Assembly (NCBI GenBank): GCA_964483025.1
Contig: CAYZZT010000004.1
Span: forward strand, 1 to 28,016
Direction of reading: 5' to 3'
DNA length: 28,016 bases
Origin: CAIZIN01 sp964483025
GTDB lineage: Bacteria; Patescibacteriota; Minisyncoccia; Phycocordibacterales; CAIZIN01
Shown here: positions 7,833 through 14,357 of the stretch, one piece after another
Layout of the letters: each line of letters opens with the position of its first letter
Position numbering within the stretch: position 1 is the first letter of the stretch
The notes under the pieces: generated by a model
Databases searched by the model: none
What the model saw: the letters and a program-made list of their open reading frames with translations, nothing else
What the model was told of the DNA's origin: nothing
Position numbers and translations under genes: made by a program

Positions 7833-9248
7833 ATGAACGAAATCTGGGATGTAGCTGTAATAGGAGGCGGACCTGCAGGAATGATCTCCGCGGGGCGTTC
7901 GGCTGAATTAGGGGCTAAAGTTATTCTAATAGAAAAAAACGAAAGCCTAGGGAAGAAACTTTTAATTACAGGAAATGGGCGGTGTAATGTTACCAATGCC
8001 GAATTTGATACTCGGGCTTTGTTAGAAAAATTTAAAGAAAATGGGAAATTTCTTTTTTCAGCTTTTTCACAATTTTCTGTGAAAGAGACTTTAAATTTTT
8101 TTAATTCAAAGGGGATGCCAACAAAAATTGAAAATGAGAAAAGAGTTTTTCCCGAAAGCAATTCATCTTCTTCTGTTTTAAATGTTTTAACATCCTATAT
8201 GAAAGAAGGGAATGTAAAAATATTAACCAACTCCCCTGTTGCAGAAATCAGAACCTCCCCTTCTGTCATTCCGGCGAAGGCCGGAATCCAGTCGGTAAAA
8301 TCCGAAGCACGAAACTCGAAATCCGAAACAAATTCAAAATTCAAAATATTAAATTTTAAACAAAATGCATTTAAGACTGAATTCCCGCTGGAGTTTACGC
8401 TCGTGGATACGGGTGCAGGAATGACACAGAGTAAAAAAATTACCTCTGTTATTCTTGAAAACAGAGATGAAATATTTGCCAAATCTTTCATAATCGCTAC
8501 TGGTGGTAAATCATATCCAAAGACAGGTTCAACAGGAGATGGCTTTGTATGGCTTAAAAAACTTGGGCACACAATTATTAAACCCGACTCTGCACTTGTG
8601 CCCATAAACATAAAAGAAGATTGGGTAAAAGAACTTCAAGGTCTTGCCTTGGATAATATAAAAATAGGGATTATTCAAGATGACAAAAAAATAGAAACAA
8701 AACTAGGTAAAATCCTATTCACTCACTTTGGATTAAGTGGTCCAACTATTTTAAATATGAGCAGAAAAATAAATGAAATAATGCCAAATGGAGATGTTTT
8801 TATTTCACTCGATCTTCTTCCAAAATTCGATTTCTCCTCGCTAAACACCGAGCTACAAAAAGTCTTCAAAAAACACACAAACAAAATATTTAAAAATGCA
8901 ATATTAGATTTAATCCCTTCGGGACTTGTACCAACTATTATAAAAAAATCTGATATAAATGGAGATACATTTTGTCACAGCGTGACAAGGGATGAACGAA
9001 TTAAATTAATGCATGTATTAAAAGATGTACGAATGCAAGTTCTAAGCCTACAAAGCCCCGAAAATGCAATTGTTGCATCCGGAGGAGTAGCGCTCGAAGA
9101 AGTAGATTTTAAAACTATGCAATCCAAACTTTTTTCAAACCTATATCTCACTGGTGACATATTAAATATCAACCGCCCTTCCGGTGGCTTTAGTCTACAA
9201 ATATGCTGGACTACAGGATATGTTGCTGGGACAAATGCATCAAAATAA
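7833..9248 (+). CDS. BaiN/HI0933-family FAD oxidoreductase
   Basis: The 471-aa flavoprotein carries the FAD-binding GGGPAG at residues 11-16 with the strand-end acid in LIEKN (32-36), the family signature GKKLLITGNGRCNVTN (40-55), ATGGKSYPKTGSTGDG (222-237), GLSGPTILNMSR and the C-terminal LYLTGDILNINRPSGGFSLQICWTTGYVAG. This matches the HI0933/YhiN/BaiN group of NAD(P)/FAD-dependent oxidoreductases, whose cellular substrate is mostly unknown. Residues about 145-198 are foreign to the family: bases 8265-8425 are a copy of the palindromic genome repeat kept in frame, in a loop of the substrate domain. The 3' end overlaps the convergent GIY-YIG gene by 9 bp. The promoter suggests leaderless translation. 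Confidence 0.9.
   Translation: MNEIWDVAVIGGGPAGMISAGRSAELGAKVILIEKNESLGKKLLITGNGRCNVTNAEFDTRALLEKFKENGKFLFSAFSQFSVKETLNFFNSKGMPTKIENEKRVFPESNSSSSVLNVLTSYMKEGNVKILTNSPVAEIRTSPSVIPAKAGIQSVKSEARNSKSETNSKFKILNFKQNAFKTEFPLEFTLVDTGAGMTQSKKITSVILENRDEIFAKSFIIATGGKSYPKTGSTGDGFVWLKKLGHTIIKPDSALVPINIKEDWVKELQGLALDNIKIGIIQDDKKIETKLGKILFTHFGLSGPTILNMSRKINEIMPNGDVFISLDLLPKFDFSSLNTELQKVFKKHTNKIFKNAILDLIPSGLVPTIIKKSDINGDTFCHSVTRDERIKLMHVLKDVRMQVLSLQSPENAIVASGGVALEEVDFKTMQSKLFSNLYLTGDILNINRPSGGFSLQICWTTGYVAGTNASK
8265..8425 (+). repeat. Palindromic repeat inserted in flavoprotein gene
   Basis: The left hairpin GTCATTCCGGCGAAGGCCGG begins at 8265 and the right one ends ..GGAATGAC at 8425, with an AT-rich, expanded spacer between. 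Its translation starts VIPAKAGIQS, the same peptide as the leuS copy. The reading frame stays open throughout. Confidence 0.85.
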
Positions 9249-9479
9249 TTTCAGCTTCTCCGCTCTAGTTAATTTCTTGATTACACACTCTCTTTTTAGT
9301 GCTTCACTCTTTGTTTCGAAAGATTCAGAATACTTCAAAACTACCGGCCGGCGGATTTTTGTATAATGCGCACCCTGCTTAGAATTGTTGTGAACATGAA
9401 GCCTTTTTTGAATATCATTTGTAGAACCTACATATAAGGTCTTGTCAGTACATTCAAGAATATAAACATAATATTGCAT
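9240..9479 (-). CDS. GIY-YIG domain protein
   Basis: The 79-aa protein is a minimal GIY-YIG endonuclease fold of the YhbQ/UvrC-N-like single-domain type: YYVYILECTDKTLYVGSTND provides the GIY...YIG strands (YVYI, YVGS), then KRLHVHNN with the catalytic-type Arg and His, Tyr in AHYTK, and the later Glu in KSEALKRECVIK. Such proteins are linked to DNA repair or mobile-element activity; exact substrates are unknown. It starts 1 nt after the RAYT stop, so the two are co-transcribed and the RAYT hairpin repeat lies between most of the two coding bodies. A pairing of a GIY-YIG nuclease with a REP transposase could be chance or functional. Confidence 0.85.
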   Translation of the reverse strand: MQYYVYILECTDKTLYVGSTNDIQKRLHVHNNSKQGAHYTKIRRPVVLKYSESFETKSEALKRECVIKKLTRAEKLKLF

Positions 9480-9480
9480 A

Positions 9481-10188
9481 TTACTTTATCCAAGGTCTCC
9501 CCTTGGAAGTGTCCAAGGGGAGACCTTGGATTTCAGAGTCTGGTGTAAAAAATAACCATTCATCTATAAAATTTTCAAAATCTTTAAATTCCCTAAAATA
9601 TTCAGGTAACCCTTTTTTGTCTAAAATTAACCCTTCTTCCCTTTCTACTCCTAAATAATCAGAATAGCTAGAATAATTATATTTATCTAAAAATGATTTT
9701 GCTTTGATTTTATCTGCTATACCGTTTTCTTTCCAATCGGGTTGGATCATTTTTATCGGATTTAAATGTATATAAGAGAGAATGTATTTTAAATATACGT
9801 CAATATCGAGATGTTTTGCTTTAAATTCACTTTCAAACAAGGATCCCGTCCTTTTATTTTTTTTATTAAAATACATTGAATATGCAGTTAGAAGCCTCAT
9901 CATGAATTTACTGATACCACCTTCTACAATTTCTTTAAGTAGAATATGAAAATGATTGTCCATTAAGCAATACGCGCCAATCGACACAATCTTCCTGCCT
10001 ACATCAATTTTATCCAAGGTCTCCCCTTGGATTGATTTAAAAACGGTTGGTTTGTCTCCATTACAAAGGTACAATAGTTTTACAAACCTATCTTTATCAC
10101 AAGTTTCTAGAAAAATAATTCTTTTATCAACACCCCTGCTGTATATGTGATAAAATTCATCAAGTGAAAAATCAAAAGTTCTATTCAT
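9481..10188 (-). CDS. REP-associated tyrosine transposase (RAYT)
   Basis: The 235-aa protein belongs to the Y1/HUH TnpA_REP family, single-strand DNA nucleases that act on REP hairpins. Visible marks are YHIYSRGVDKRIIF (13-26), the HUH motif in MDNHFHILLKE (His79-Phe-His81), YFNKKNKRTGSLFESEFKA (106-124) and YLKYILSYIHLNPIK (132-146), which carries the candidate nucleophilic Tyr. It is flanked by two identical nested hairpins; one abuts the ABC-F stop upstream, the other encodes the last 16 residues (IQGLPLDTSKGRPWIK), and a half copy encodes residues 52-60. The C-terminus is therefore repeat-derived. A TATAAT lies just 2 nt before the ATG, too close for a standard start, so the true start may be slightly further in. 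Confidence 0.9.
   Translation of the reverse strand: MNRTFDFSLDEFYHIYSRGVDKRIIFLETCDKDRFVKLLYLCNGDKPTVFKSIQGETLDKIDVGRKIVSIGAYCLMDNHFHILLKEIVEGGISKFMMRLLTAYSMYFNKKNKRTGSLFESEFKAKHLDIDVYLKYILSYIHLNPIKMIQPDWKENGIADKIKAKSFLDKYNYSSYSDYLGVEREEGLILDKKGLPEYFREFKDFENFIDEWLFFTPDSEIQGLPLDTSKGRPWIK
9488..9531. repeat. Nested hairpin REP at RAYT 3' end
   Basis: TCCAAGGTCTCCCCTTGGA (9489-9507), loop AGTG, then its perfect complement (9512-9530). Each 19-nt arm is itself a small hairpin (TCCAAGG-TCTCC-CCTTGGA), so the unit can fold as one long stem or two short ones. It codes for the C-terminus of the RAYT. Confidence 0.95.
10013..10031. repeat. Half REP inside RAYT coding sequence
   Basis: A single TCCAAGGTCTCCCCTTGGA arm, identical to the arms of the full copies, lies in frame and encodes IQGETLD of the transposase. 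Confidence 0.9.
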
Positions 10189-10231
10189 ACATTATAATCA
10201 TATCAAACTTTTAAATACACGACCACAAGAT

Positions 10232-10277
10232 TATCCAAGGTCTCCCCTTGGAAGTGTCCAAGGGGAGACCTTGGATA
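10232..10277. repeat. Nested hairpin REP upstream of RAYT
   Basis: Identical to the copy at 9488-9531, including the AGTG loop; arms 10234-10252 and 10257-10275. It touches the stop codon of the ABC-F gene (10278) and may also act as its transcript end. Confidence 0.95.
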
Positions 10278-11777
10278 TTACTTCTCGAGGTCTAGCGTTT
10301 CATCTATTCTAATTTTTTTCACAAAATCGGGAACATGGGAGACGATAATCATTGCTCCCTCGTATTTGTTTAGGGCTTCAGCAATAATTGGTAGGTGGCG
10401 AAAGTTTATATGATTTGTTGGTTCATCTAAAATTAATAGCCCCGGTTTTTGAAGTACAAGCCGAGCAAAAGCCACAAGGCCTTTTTGGCCTTCAGAAAGG
10501 GTACCAATTTTTGCATGTATCATTTCGGATGTTATAAGAAAACCTGCAGCTGTTGCGCGCATTGTTTCTTCTATTTTTTTCTCCATCACAGACATTAGAG
10601 AATTATAAACAGTATCTTCAAAATTAAGTGTTGAAAAATCTTGTCTGTAATACCCCACCCGAACACCCGATGCAATCTCGGAACTTTTATCACTACTTGT
10701 TGCAATACGCTCGAGTAAAGTTGTTTTTCCAATACCATTTGGACCTCTTAAAAGTAAATGCTGTTTTTTCTTTAATACTACATTCGCTTTTCTGTGTACG
10801 AGCAAATGCGTCTTTGGACTAATTATTCCAAACTCCGAAATACTAATTATTTTTCCAACTTGTTCTAGTTGTGAAGGGATAATGAAATGTCGAATAGTTT
10901 TGTCTTCTCTTCGAATATCAACTTTTTCTTCTTCGAGCTCCTCTGCTTTATCACGCATTCTTCTGGCCACCATTCTCATCTGACCTCCTTTGTTTGCAAA
11001 GAAGTTTGCTTTGTCTTTATTTTCTTGAATTTCTTTTGCAAGCTGTGCATTCTTTCTATTTTCTTTTTCAAGTCTAATTGCAATTTGTTCTGCCACATCA
11101 AAATAGTTGCCCACATACTGTTCTAGTTTTTTTGTATATATGTCCAAGTAAAGCACACCATCAGTAAATTTATTCAAAAATTCCGCTTCGTGAGAAATCA
11201 CCAAAACAGTTTTCTTATAATCCATTAAAAATTGAGTTAAATGATCAATCCCCGCCTTGTCCAAATTATTTGTTGGTTCATCAAGAAGCAGAAGGTCTGG
11301 ATCTTGGATTAGAGCAGAAGCTAAAAGAATCCTAGCTTGCTGACCACCAGAAAAAGTATCCACAATCCTATCATGAAGTTTTTCATGACCTTTCAAATTT
11401 ACAATTTCAAGAACATCATCGATTTTTTTATCAATGTCATATATCTTGCCTGCACTTTTCCGAAGCCCAGCTTTCACAGAATCATCAAAAGCTTTTTCAA
11501 AAAATTCTCTTAAAGTTAAATTAAGTTCATCGCGAGGAATAACCTGCCTAGCAATAGCAATAGTGACACCGTTTGTAATGAACACATCCCCATTCTCAAG
11601 TTTGAGTCTTCCTGTAATAATCCCAAAGATCGTACTTTTTCCAGATCCATTCTGGCCCATGATAGTTATTTTTGAACCCCGACGCAATGAACAATCCACT
11701 TCATTTAGAATTGGTTTATTATGTCCATATTCGAAGGACGCTTTTTGAAATCTTAGGATTGTGTCGGTGTTGGACAT
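10278..11777 (-). CDS. ABC-F family ATPase
   Basis: The 499-aa protein has two ABC ATPase domains and no membrane segments, the ABC-F layout of ribosome-associated translation factors (EttA, Uup and antibiotic-resistance proteins). Domain 1: Walker A GQNGSGKS (41-48), signature FSGGQQ (142-147), Walker B LLLLDEPTNNLD (162-173). A charged coiled-coil linker at about 225-300 (KENRKNAQLAKEIQ, RMRDKAEELEEEK) corresponds to the P-site tRNA interaction motif. Domain 2: GPNGIGKTT (345-353), LSEGQKG (427-433), LLILDEPTNHIN (447-458). In domain 2 the D-loop Asp of the usual NHLD is Asn, which could weaken its ATPase. It stands alone, with the RAYT inserted after it. Subfamily is uncertain. Confidence 0.93.
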   Translation of the reverse strand: MSNTDTILRFQKASFEYGHNKPILNEVDCSLRRGSKITIMGQNGSGKSTIFGIITGRLKLENGDVFITNGVTIAIARQVIPRDELNLTLREFFEKAFDDSVKAGLRKSAGKIYDIDKKIDDVLEIVNLKGHEKLHDRIVDTFSGGQQARILLASALIQDPDLLLLDEPTNNLDKAGIDHLTQFLMDYKKTVLVISHEAEFLNKFTDGVLYLDIYTKKLEQYVGNYFDVAEQIAIRLEKENRKNAQLAKEIQENKDKANFFANKGGQMRMVARRMRDKAEELEEEKVDIRREDKTIRHFIIPSQLEQVGKIISISEFGIISPKTHLLVHRKANVVLKKKQHLLLRGPNGIGKTTLLERIATSSDKSSEIASGVRVGYYRQDFSTLNFEDTVYNSLMSVMEKKIEETMRATAAGFLITSEMIHAKIGTLSEGQKGLVAFARLVLQKPGLLILDEPTNHINFRHLPIIAEALNKYEGAMIIVSHVPDFVKKIRIDETLDLEK

Positions 11778-11856
11778 GATTTAGTTTTTAGGCACTAGGC
11801 TCTAGGTGCTAGCAAATTCAAAATTCTAACATTTTTTATTAAAAAAACCTGGAATT

Positions 11857-11924
11857 GTCGTCCTCGCGAATGCGGGGACCCAGGTTTATTTAATTCTCTG
11901 GATTCCCGTATTCACGAGAATGAC
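11857..11924. repeat. Bipartite palindromic repeat
   Basis: GTCGTCCTCGCGAATGCGGG...CCAGG, a short T-rich spacer, then GGATTCCCGTATTCACGAG and AATGAC. It occupies the gap between the ABC-F start and the zinc-ribbon gene end. Confidence 0.8.
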
Positions 11925-11955
11925 AGAGGGGGATGCAAATTATTTCTTTCCCTAA

Positions 11956-12004
11956 AACTTTTGGTACAAAAGTTCGGGCGAACAATTTTCTACTAAAAAT
12001 TGTT
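11956..12004. terminator. Two AT-rich hairpins after zinc-ribbon gene
   Basis: AACTTTTG/CAAAAGTT (11956-11974) and AACAATTTT/AAAATTGTT (11981-12004) lie just downstream of the minus-strand stop at 12010. The first is followed by TTTTAG on the minus strand, so it is the better terminator. Confidence 0.5.
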
Positions 12005-12009
12005 TTAGC

Positions 12010-12624
12010 CTATTTTTTCTTCTTTGAAACTGCTTTCTTCGCAACTACAACTTTTGGAGCTGTGACCGCTTTTTTTACAACAGAAGAAAGTGCTTTTATA
12101 TCAACTTTATTTTCTGGAGCTTTTTTTATACTATATGAATCACTTTTCAAAAGTTCCATAACTTTATCAAGCTTGTTGTTGATTATTTCAATCTGCTTCT
12201 TTAAATCAGTTATTGCTGAGTTATCTGCTTGAGATCGAGGAGCTCGATCAAATGAAGGTGTTCGACTTGCAAAACTATTTGTTGCACCTCTTGGTCGATC
12301 ATCTCTTCGTTCATCTCGTCTATCTCCTCCTCCGTCGTTTCGTCGTGGATGATCAGAACCATCTTCTTTATGTTTTGAAAAACAGTAGCTACAATACACA
12401 GGCTTGTCACCAGTTGGGCGAAAAGGTACTTCACAAGTTTTTTGACATTCAGCACAAGTTGCGCTAAACATTTGTGACTCTCTGAAATCTCTATTACCCG
12501 GGCGACCACCAGATGATCGTCCACCACCAAATGATGAACCTCGAGAATTTCCTCCACCAAAACTGTTTCCGCCTCTATTGCCTCCACCAAAACTACTTCC
12601 TCCTCGCTTTTTAAAATCTCCCAT
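12010..12624 (-). CDS. Gly-rich CxxC-x17-CxxC zinc-ribbon protein
   Basis: The 204-aa protein has four parts: an N-terminal RGG/FGGG-rich tail (1-45, GGGNRGG, SFGGGNSRG), a CxxC-x17-CxxC metal site (CAEC then CSYC, with exactly 17 residues between, about residues 57-81), an Arg/Asp-rich disordered stretch (RRDERRDDRPRG), and a C-terminal helix (ITDLKKQIEIINNKLDKVMELL) ending in a Lys/Ala tail (VVAKKAVSKKKK). The CxxC-x17-CxxC domain is a known small domain recurrent in CPR and some archaea, of unknown function. RGG tails plus a zinc site suggest RNA or single-strand DNA binding, possibly a phase-separating or cold-shock type factor; that is inference. A TAAATA box sits 6 nt before the ATG. 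Confidence 0.85.
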   Translation of the reverse strand: MGDFKKRGGSSFGGGNRGGNSFGGGNSRGSSFGGGRSSGGRPGNRDFRESQMFSATCAECQKTCEVPFRPTGDKPVYCSYCFSKHKEDGSDHPRRNDGGGDRRDERRDDRPRGATNSFASRTPSFDRAPRSQADNSAITDLKKQIEIINNKLDKVMELLKSDSYSIKKAPENKVDIKALSSVVKKAVTAPKVVVAKKAVSKKKK

Positions 12625-12692
12625 AAATATTATTTATTTTGTTATTATTATTTAAAACTTTAACCTACCATTCTCAATCACTCTATTTATCT

Positions 12693-12761
12693 GTCATTCC
12701 TGATTTAGTGCGGAATTCACTCTGAAAATTCAGCGTGGATTCCCGCCTTCGCGGGAATGAC
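12693..12761. repeat. Bipartite palindromic repeat
   Basis: GTCATTCCTGATTTAGTGCGG, spacer AATTCACTCTGAAAATTCAGC, then GGATTCCCGCCTTCGCGGG and AATGAC. The rest of the gene-free stretch 12625-12883 is AT-rich and shows nothing else. Confidence 0.85.
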
Positions 12762-12883
12762 AAAAGGGTGATTGAAAATGTATTTAAAACAGAATTTTAG
12801 AGGTCGAATCTCTCTCAAAACTATTGTACTTAATTATAGCACATAAATTTAAAAAAGAAAAGGTTAAACAAATTTAAACAAAT

Positions 12884-12911
12884 TTGACTATAATTTTAAT
12901 AAGAATATACT
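12884..12911 (+). promoter_or_regulatory. Sigma-70 type promoter of the possible RNA
   Basis: -35 TTGACT (12884-12889), 16-nt spacer, -10 TATACT (12906-12911). Start of transcription is expected near 12918. This is one of the two best two-hexamer promoters in the window. Confidence 0.7.
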
Positions 12912-12917
12912 AATTTA

Positions 12918-13088
12918 TGCATGTTTGGAGGAACGTGCACAAATCCGTTTGCTAAAATCCGGGGGGAGATTGGCAGACGCTGGCCGGTTCAACTTGCTTC
13001 ACAGCAGACAGTTGGACCGGCCAAAATTTTGCCTAATTTTCTCTTACTCACCCTCAAAACTTTTTGGGTAAAAAGACTTAGGAGGACA
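12918..13088 (+). ncRNA. Possible structured RNA, unknown family
   Basis: Downstream of a strong promoter the sequence becomes far more GC-rich than its surroundings and folds repeatedly. TGCATGT pairs with ACGTGCA around a loop holding GGAGGA (12918-12939). A 12-bp stem GGCCGGTTCAAC/GTTGGACCGGCC (12982-13022) with one wobble encloses a smaller TGCT-TCAC-AGCA stem. GGCA (12972-) can close against TGCC (13030-) as an outer stem, and ACCC...GGGT with CTTTTT/AAAAAG follow. It does not match RNase P, tmRNA, SRP or 6S RNA motifs I know. It could be a small RNA or a 5' leader of the pseudouridine synthase 50 nt downstream. The open frame through it (66 codons) has no protein-like character. Confidence 0.4.
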
Positions 13089-13090
13089 AG

Positions 13091-13114
13091 CTACTCACTA
13101 CTCACTACTCACTC
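13091..13114. repeat. CTACTCA heptamer-like tandem repeat
   Basis: CTACTCACTACTCACTACTCACTCAT-like low-complexity run directly before the pseudouridine synthase; its complement type recurs after the gene. Confidence 0.7.
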
Positions 13115-13121
13115 ATTATGA

Positions 13122-13135
13122 TATACTCAACCCCA
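13122..13135 (+). promoter_or_regulatory. -10 box 8 nt before pseudouridine synthase ATG
   Basis: TATACT at 13122-13127, then 8 nt, then ATG at 13136. It overlaps an alternative ATG at 13118 and favours the later start. Confidence 0.45.
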
Positions 13136-13882
13136 ATGAAACAACGAGTAAAAAAATCACTACCACCAAAACCCGAAGCCCCGCTATACCCAATGCGAAT
13201 CAATAAATACCTTGCTTTAAAAAATTATGCCACAAGAAGAGGCGCGGACACACTTGTTGAAAAAGGACAGGTTTTTATAAATGACTCAAGGGCTGTACTC
13301 GGAGACAAGGTTAATGAAAATGATAAAGTTGAGGTACACAATCGAGGAAAAGCAAAAGAATATATCTACCTTGCATATAATAAACCTAGAGGAATAATCA
13401 CCCACTCACCACAACATGGGGAAAAAGAAGTCAAAGAAGATATCCCTATCCGTGATGTCTTTCCTGTGGGGAGACTTGATAAAGATTCTACAGGACTTTT
13501 AATACTCACAAATGATGGGCGTGTTACAGACCGCTTGCTTAACCCAAAGCATGCACACGATAAAGAATATATAGTAACAACAAAAAATAATCTTCGATCT
13601 AGTTTTAAAGCAAAAATGGAAGCTGGTGTAAAAATTGAAAATGAAATGACGAAGCCTTGTAAGGTAGACATAATAAACGAAAATACTTTTAGAATTACTT
13701 TAGGCGAAGGAAAAAAACATCAAATTCGAAGAATGTGTGTAGCGCTCTTCCAAGAGGTAGATACTTTAAAGCGTGTTCGAATTATGAATATTATCTTAGG
13801 AAAAGTTGAAGAAGGAAGTTATAGAAAAATCGTCGGTGAAGAATTGAAAGTGTTTTTGACAGCACTAGGACTTACAAACTAG
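13136..13882 (+). CDS. RsuA/RluB-family pseudouridine synthase
   Basis: The 248-aa enzyme converts a uridine in rRNA to pseudouridine. An N-terminal S4 RNA-binding domain (about 20-72: MRINKYLALKNYATRRGADTL..GQVFIND) is followed by the synthase domain with YLAYNKPRGIITH (78-90), the catalytic GRLDKDSTGLLILTNDG (112-128, Asp115), DKEYIV, and EGKKHQIRRMC near the C-terminus. Layout fits RsuA/RluB/RluE/RluF; whether the target is 16S or 23S rRNA is not decidable here. Start at 13136 is chosen over 13118 because of the TATACT box between them and the absence of SD before either. It may share the promoter at 12884 with the possible RNA. Confidence 0.9.
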   Translation: MKQRVKKSLPPKPEAPLYPMRINKYLALKNYATRRGADTLVEKGQVFINDSRAVLGDKVNENDKVEVHNRGKAKEYIYLAYNKPRGIITHSPQHGEKEVKEDIPIRDVFPVGRLDKDSTGLLILTNDGRVTDRLLNPKHAHDKEYIVTTKNNLRSSFKAKMEAGVKIENEMTKPCKVDIINENTFRITLGEGKKHQIRRMCVALFQEVDTLKRVRIMNIILGKVEEGSYRKIVGEELKVFLTALGLTN

Positions 13883-13883
13883 T

Positions 13884-13913
13884 TTGTAGTGAGTAGTTGG
13901 TAGTGGGTAGTAG
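13884..13913. repeat. GTAGTGAGTAG-type low-complexity repeat
   Basis: A run of GTAGTGAGTAGTTGGTAGTG-like units right after the stop codon, in inverted orientation to the run before the same gene. Confidence 0.65.
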
Positions 13914-13958
13914 AATCACTTTAAATTAAAAATTTAGAAATTATTTTGAAATTAAAAA

Positions 13959-14022
13959 TCGACATAAAACACAGAGTGAAGCGACAATGTTTTATGTCGT
14001 CCTCGGTAATCCGGGGATCTGA
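13959..14022. repeat. 11-bp inverted repeat and repeat half-unit
   Basis: CGACATAAAAC and GTTTTATGTCG frame a 19-nt loop (about 13959-13999); a palindromic half-unit GTCGTCCTCGGTAATCCGGGG follows (13996-14022). Confidence 0.6.
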
Positions 14023-14042
14023 AGTTGAAATTAAAAATTCAA

Positions 14043-14082
14043 AAAATAAAATCCTCTCAATTTCTTGAGAGGATTTTATTTT
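14043..14082. terminator. Strong bidirectional terminator
   Basis: An 18-bp perfect stem AAAATAAAATCCTCTCAA/TTGAGAGGATTTTATTTT with a TTTC loop lies between convergent genes (pseudouridine synthase, plus; acidic protein, minus) and has U tracts both ways. Confidence 0.95.
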
Positions 14083-14091
14083 TTGCATAGA

Positions 14092-14259
14092 TTACGCTGC
14101 AACTTCGGCTTCTGGAGTTTCTTCTGCTGGAGTTTCCTCTACAGGAGCTTCTTCAACAACTGGAGTTTCTTCTACTACTTCTGCAACCGGCGCTGTATCT
14201 GCAACAACTTCGGCAGGAACAGTCTCGTCAGTTACAACTACATTTGTGTCATCTGTCAT
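14092..14259 (-). CDS. 55-aa acidic low-complexity protein
   Basis: With the ATG at 14259 the product is 55 aa, MTDDTNVVVTDETVPAEVV then Pro/Glu/Val/Ala/Thr repeats of the type VVEETP and PVEETPAEETP up to the end AEVAA. It has only acidic charges and no Lys or Arg. A TATAAA box lies 7 nt before this ATG, which is why I reject the longer start at 14298. A strong terminator follows 9 nt after the stop. It is probably disordered; a secreted linker, a chaperone-like acidic peptide or a partner for basic proteins are all possible. I do not recognise a family. Confidence 0.7.
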   Translation of the reverse strand: MTDDTNVVVTDETVPAEVVADTAPVAEVVEETPVVEEAPVEETPAEETPEAEVAA

Positions 14260-14357
14260 AATTTTGTTTATAGTTAGGTTTCTATTAAAACGACCCAACT
14301 ATGATACTACAGTATCAAGAAAAAAGCAAATTTATCCTTATTTTAGGCCTAAAAACA

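Noticed and set aside
12921..13121. 66-codon plus-strand frame starting MFGGTC
   Set aside because: No SD, no domain, and it runs through GC-rich paired sequence and the CTACTCA run; I treat the region as possible RNA.
14260..14298. Longer start of the acidic protein (MGRFNRNLTINK...)
   Set aside because: The 13 added residues contain the TATAAA box and terminator-like AT sequence; the ATG at 14259 fits the local start pattern.
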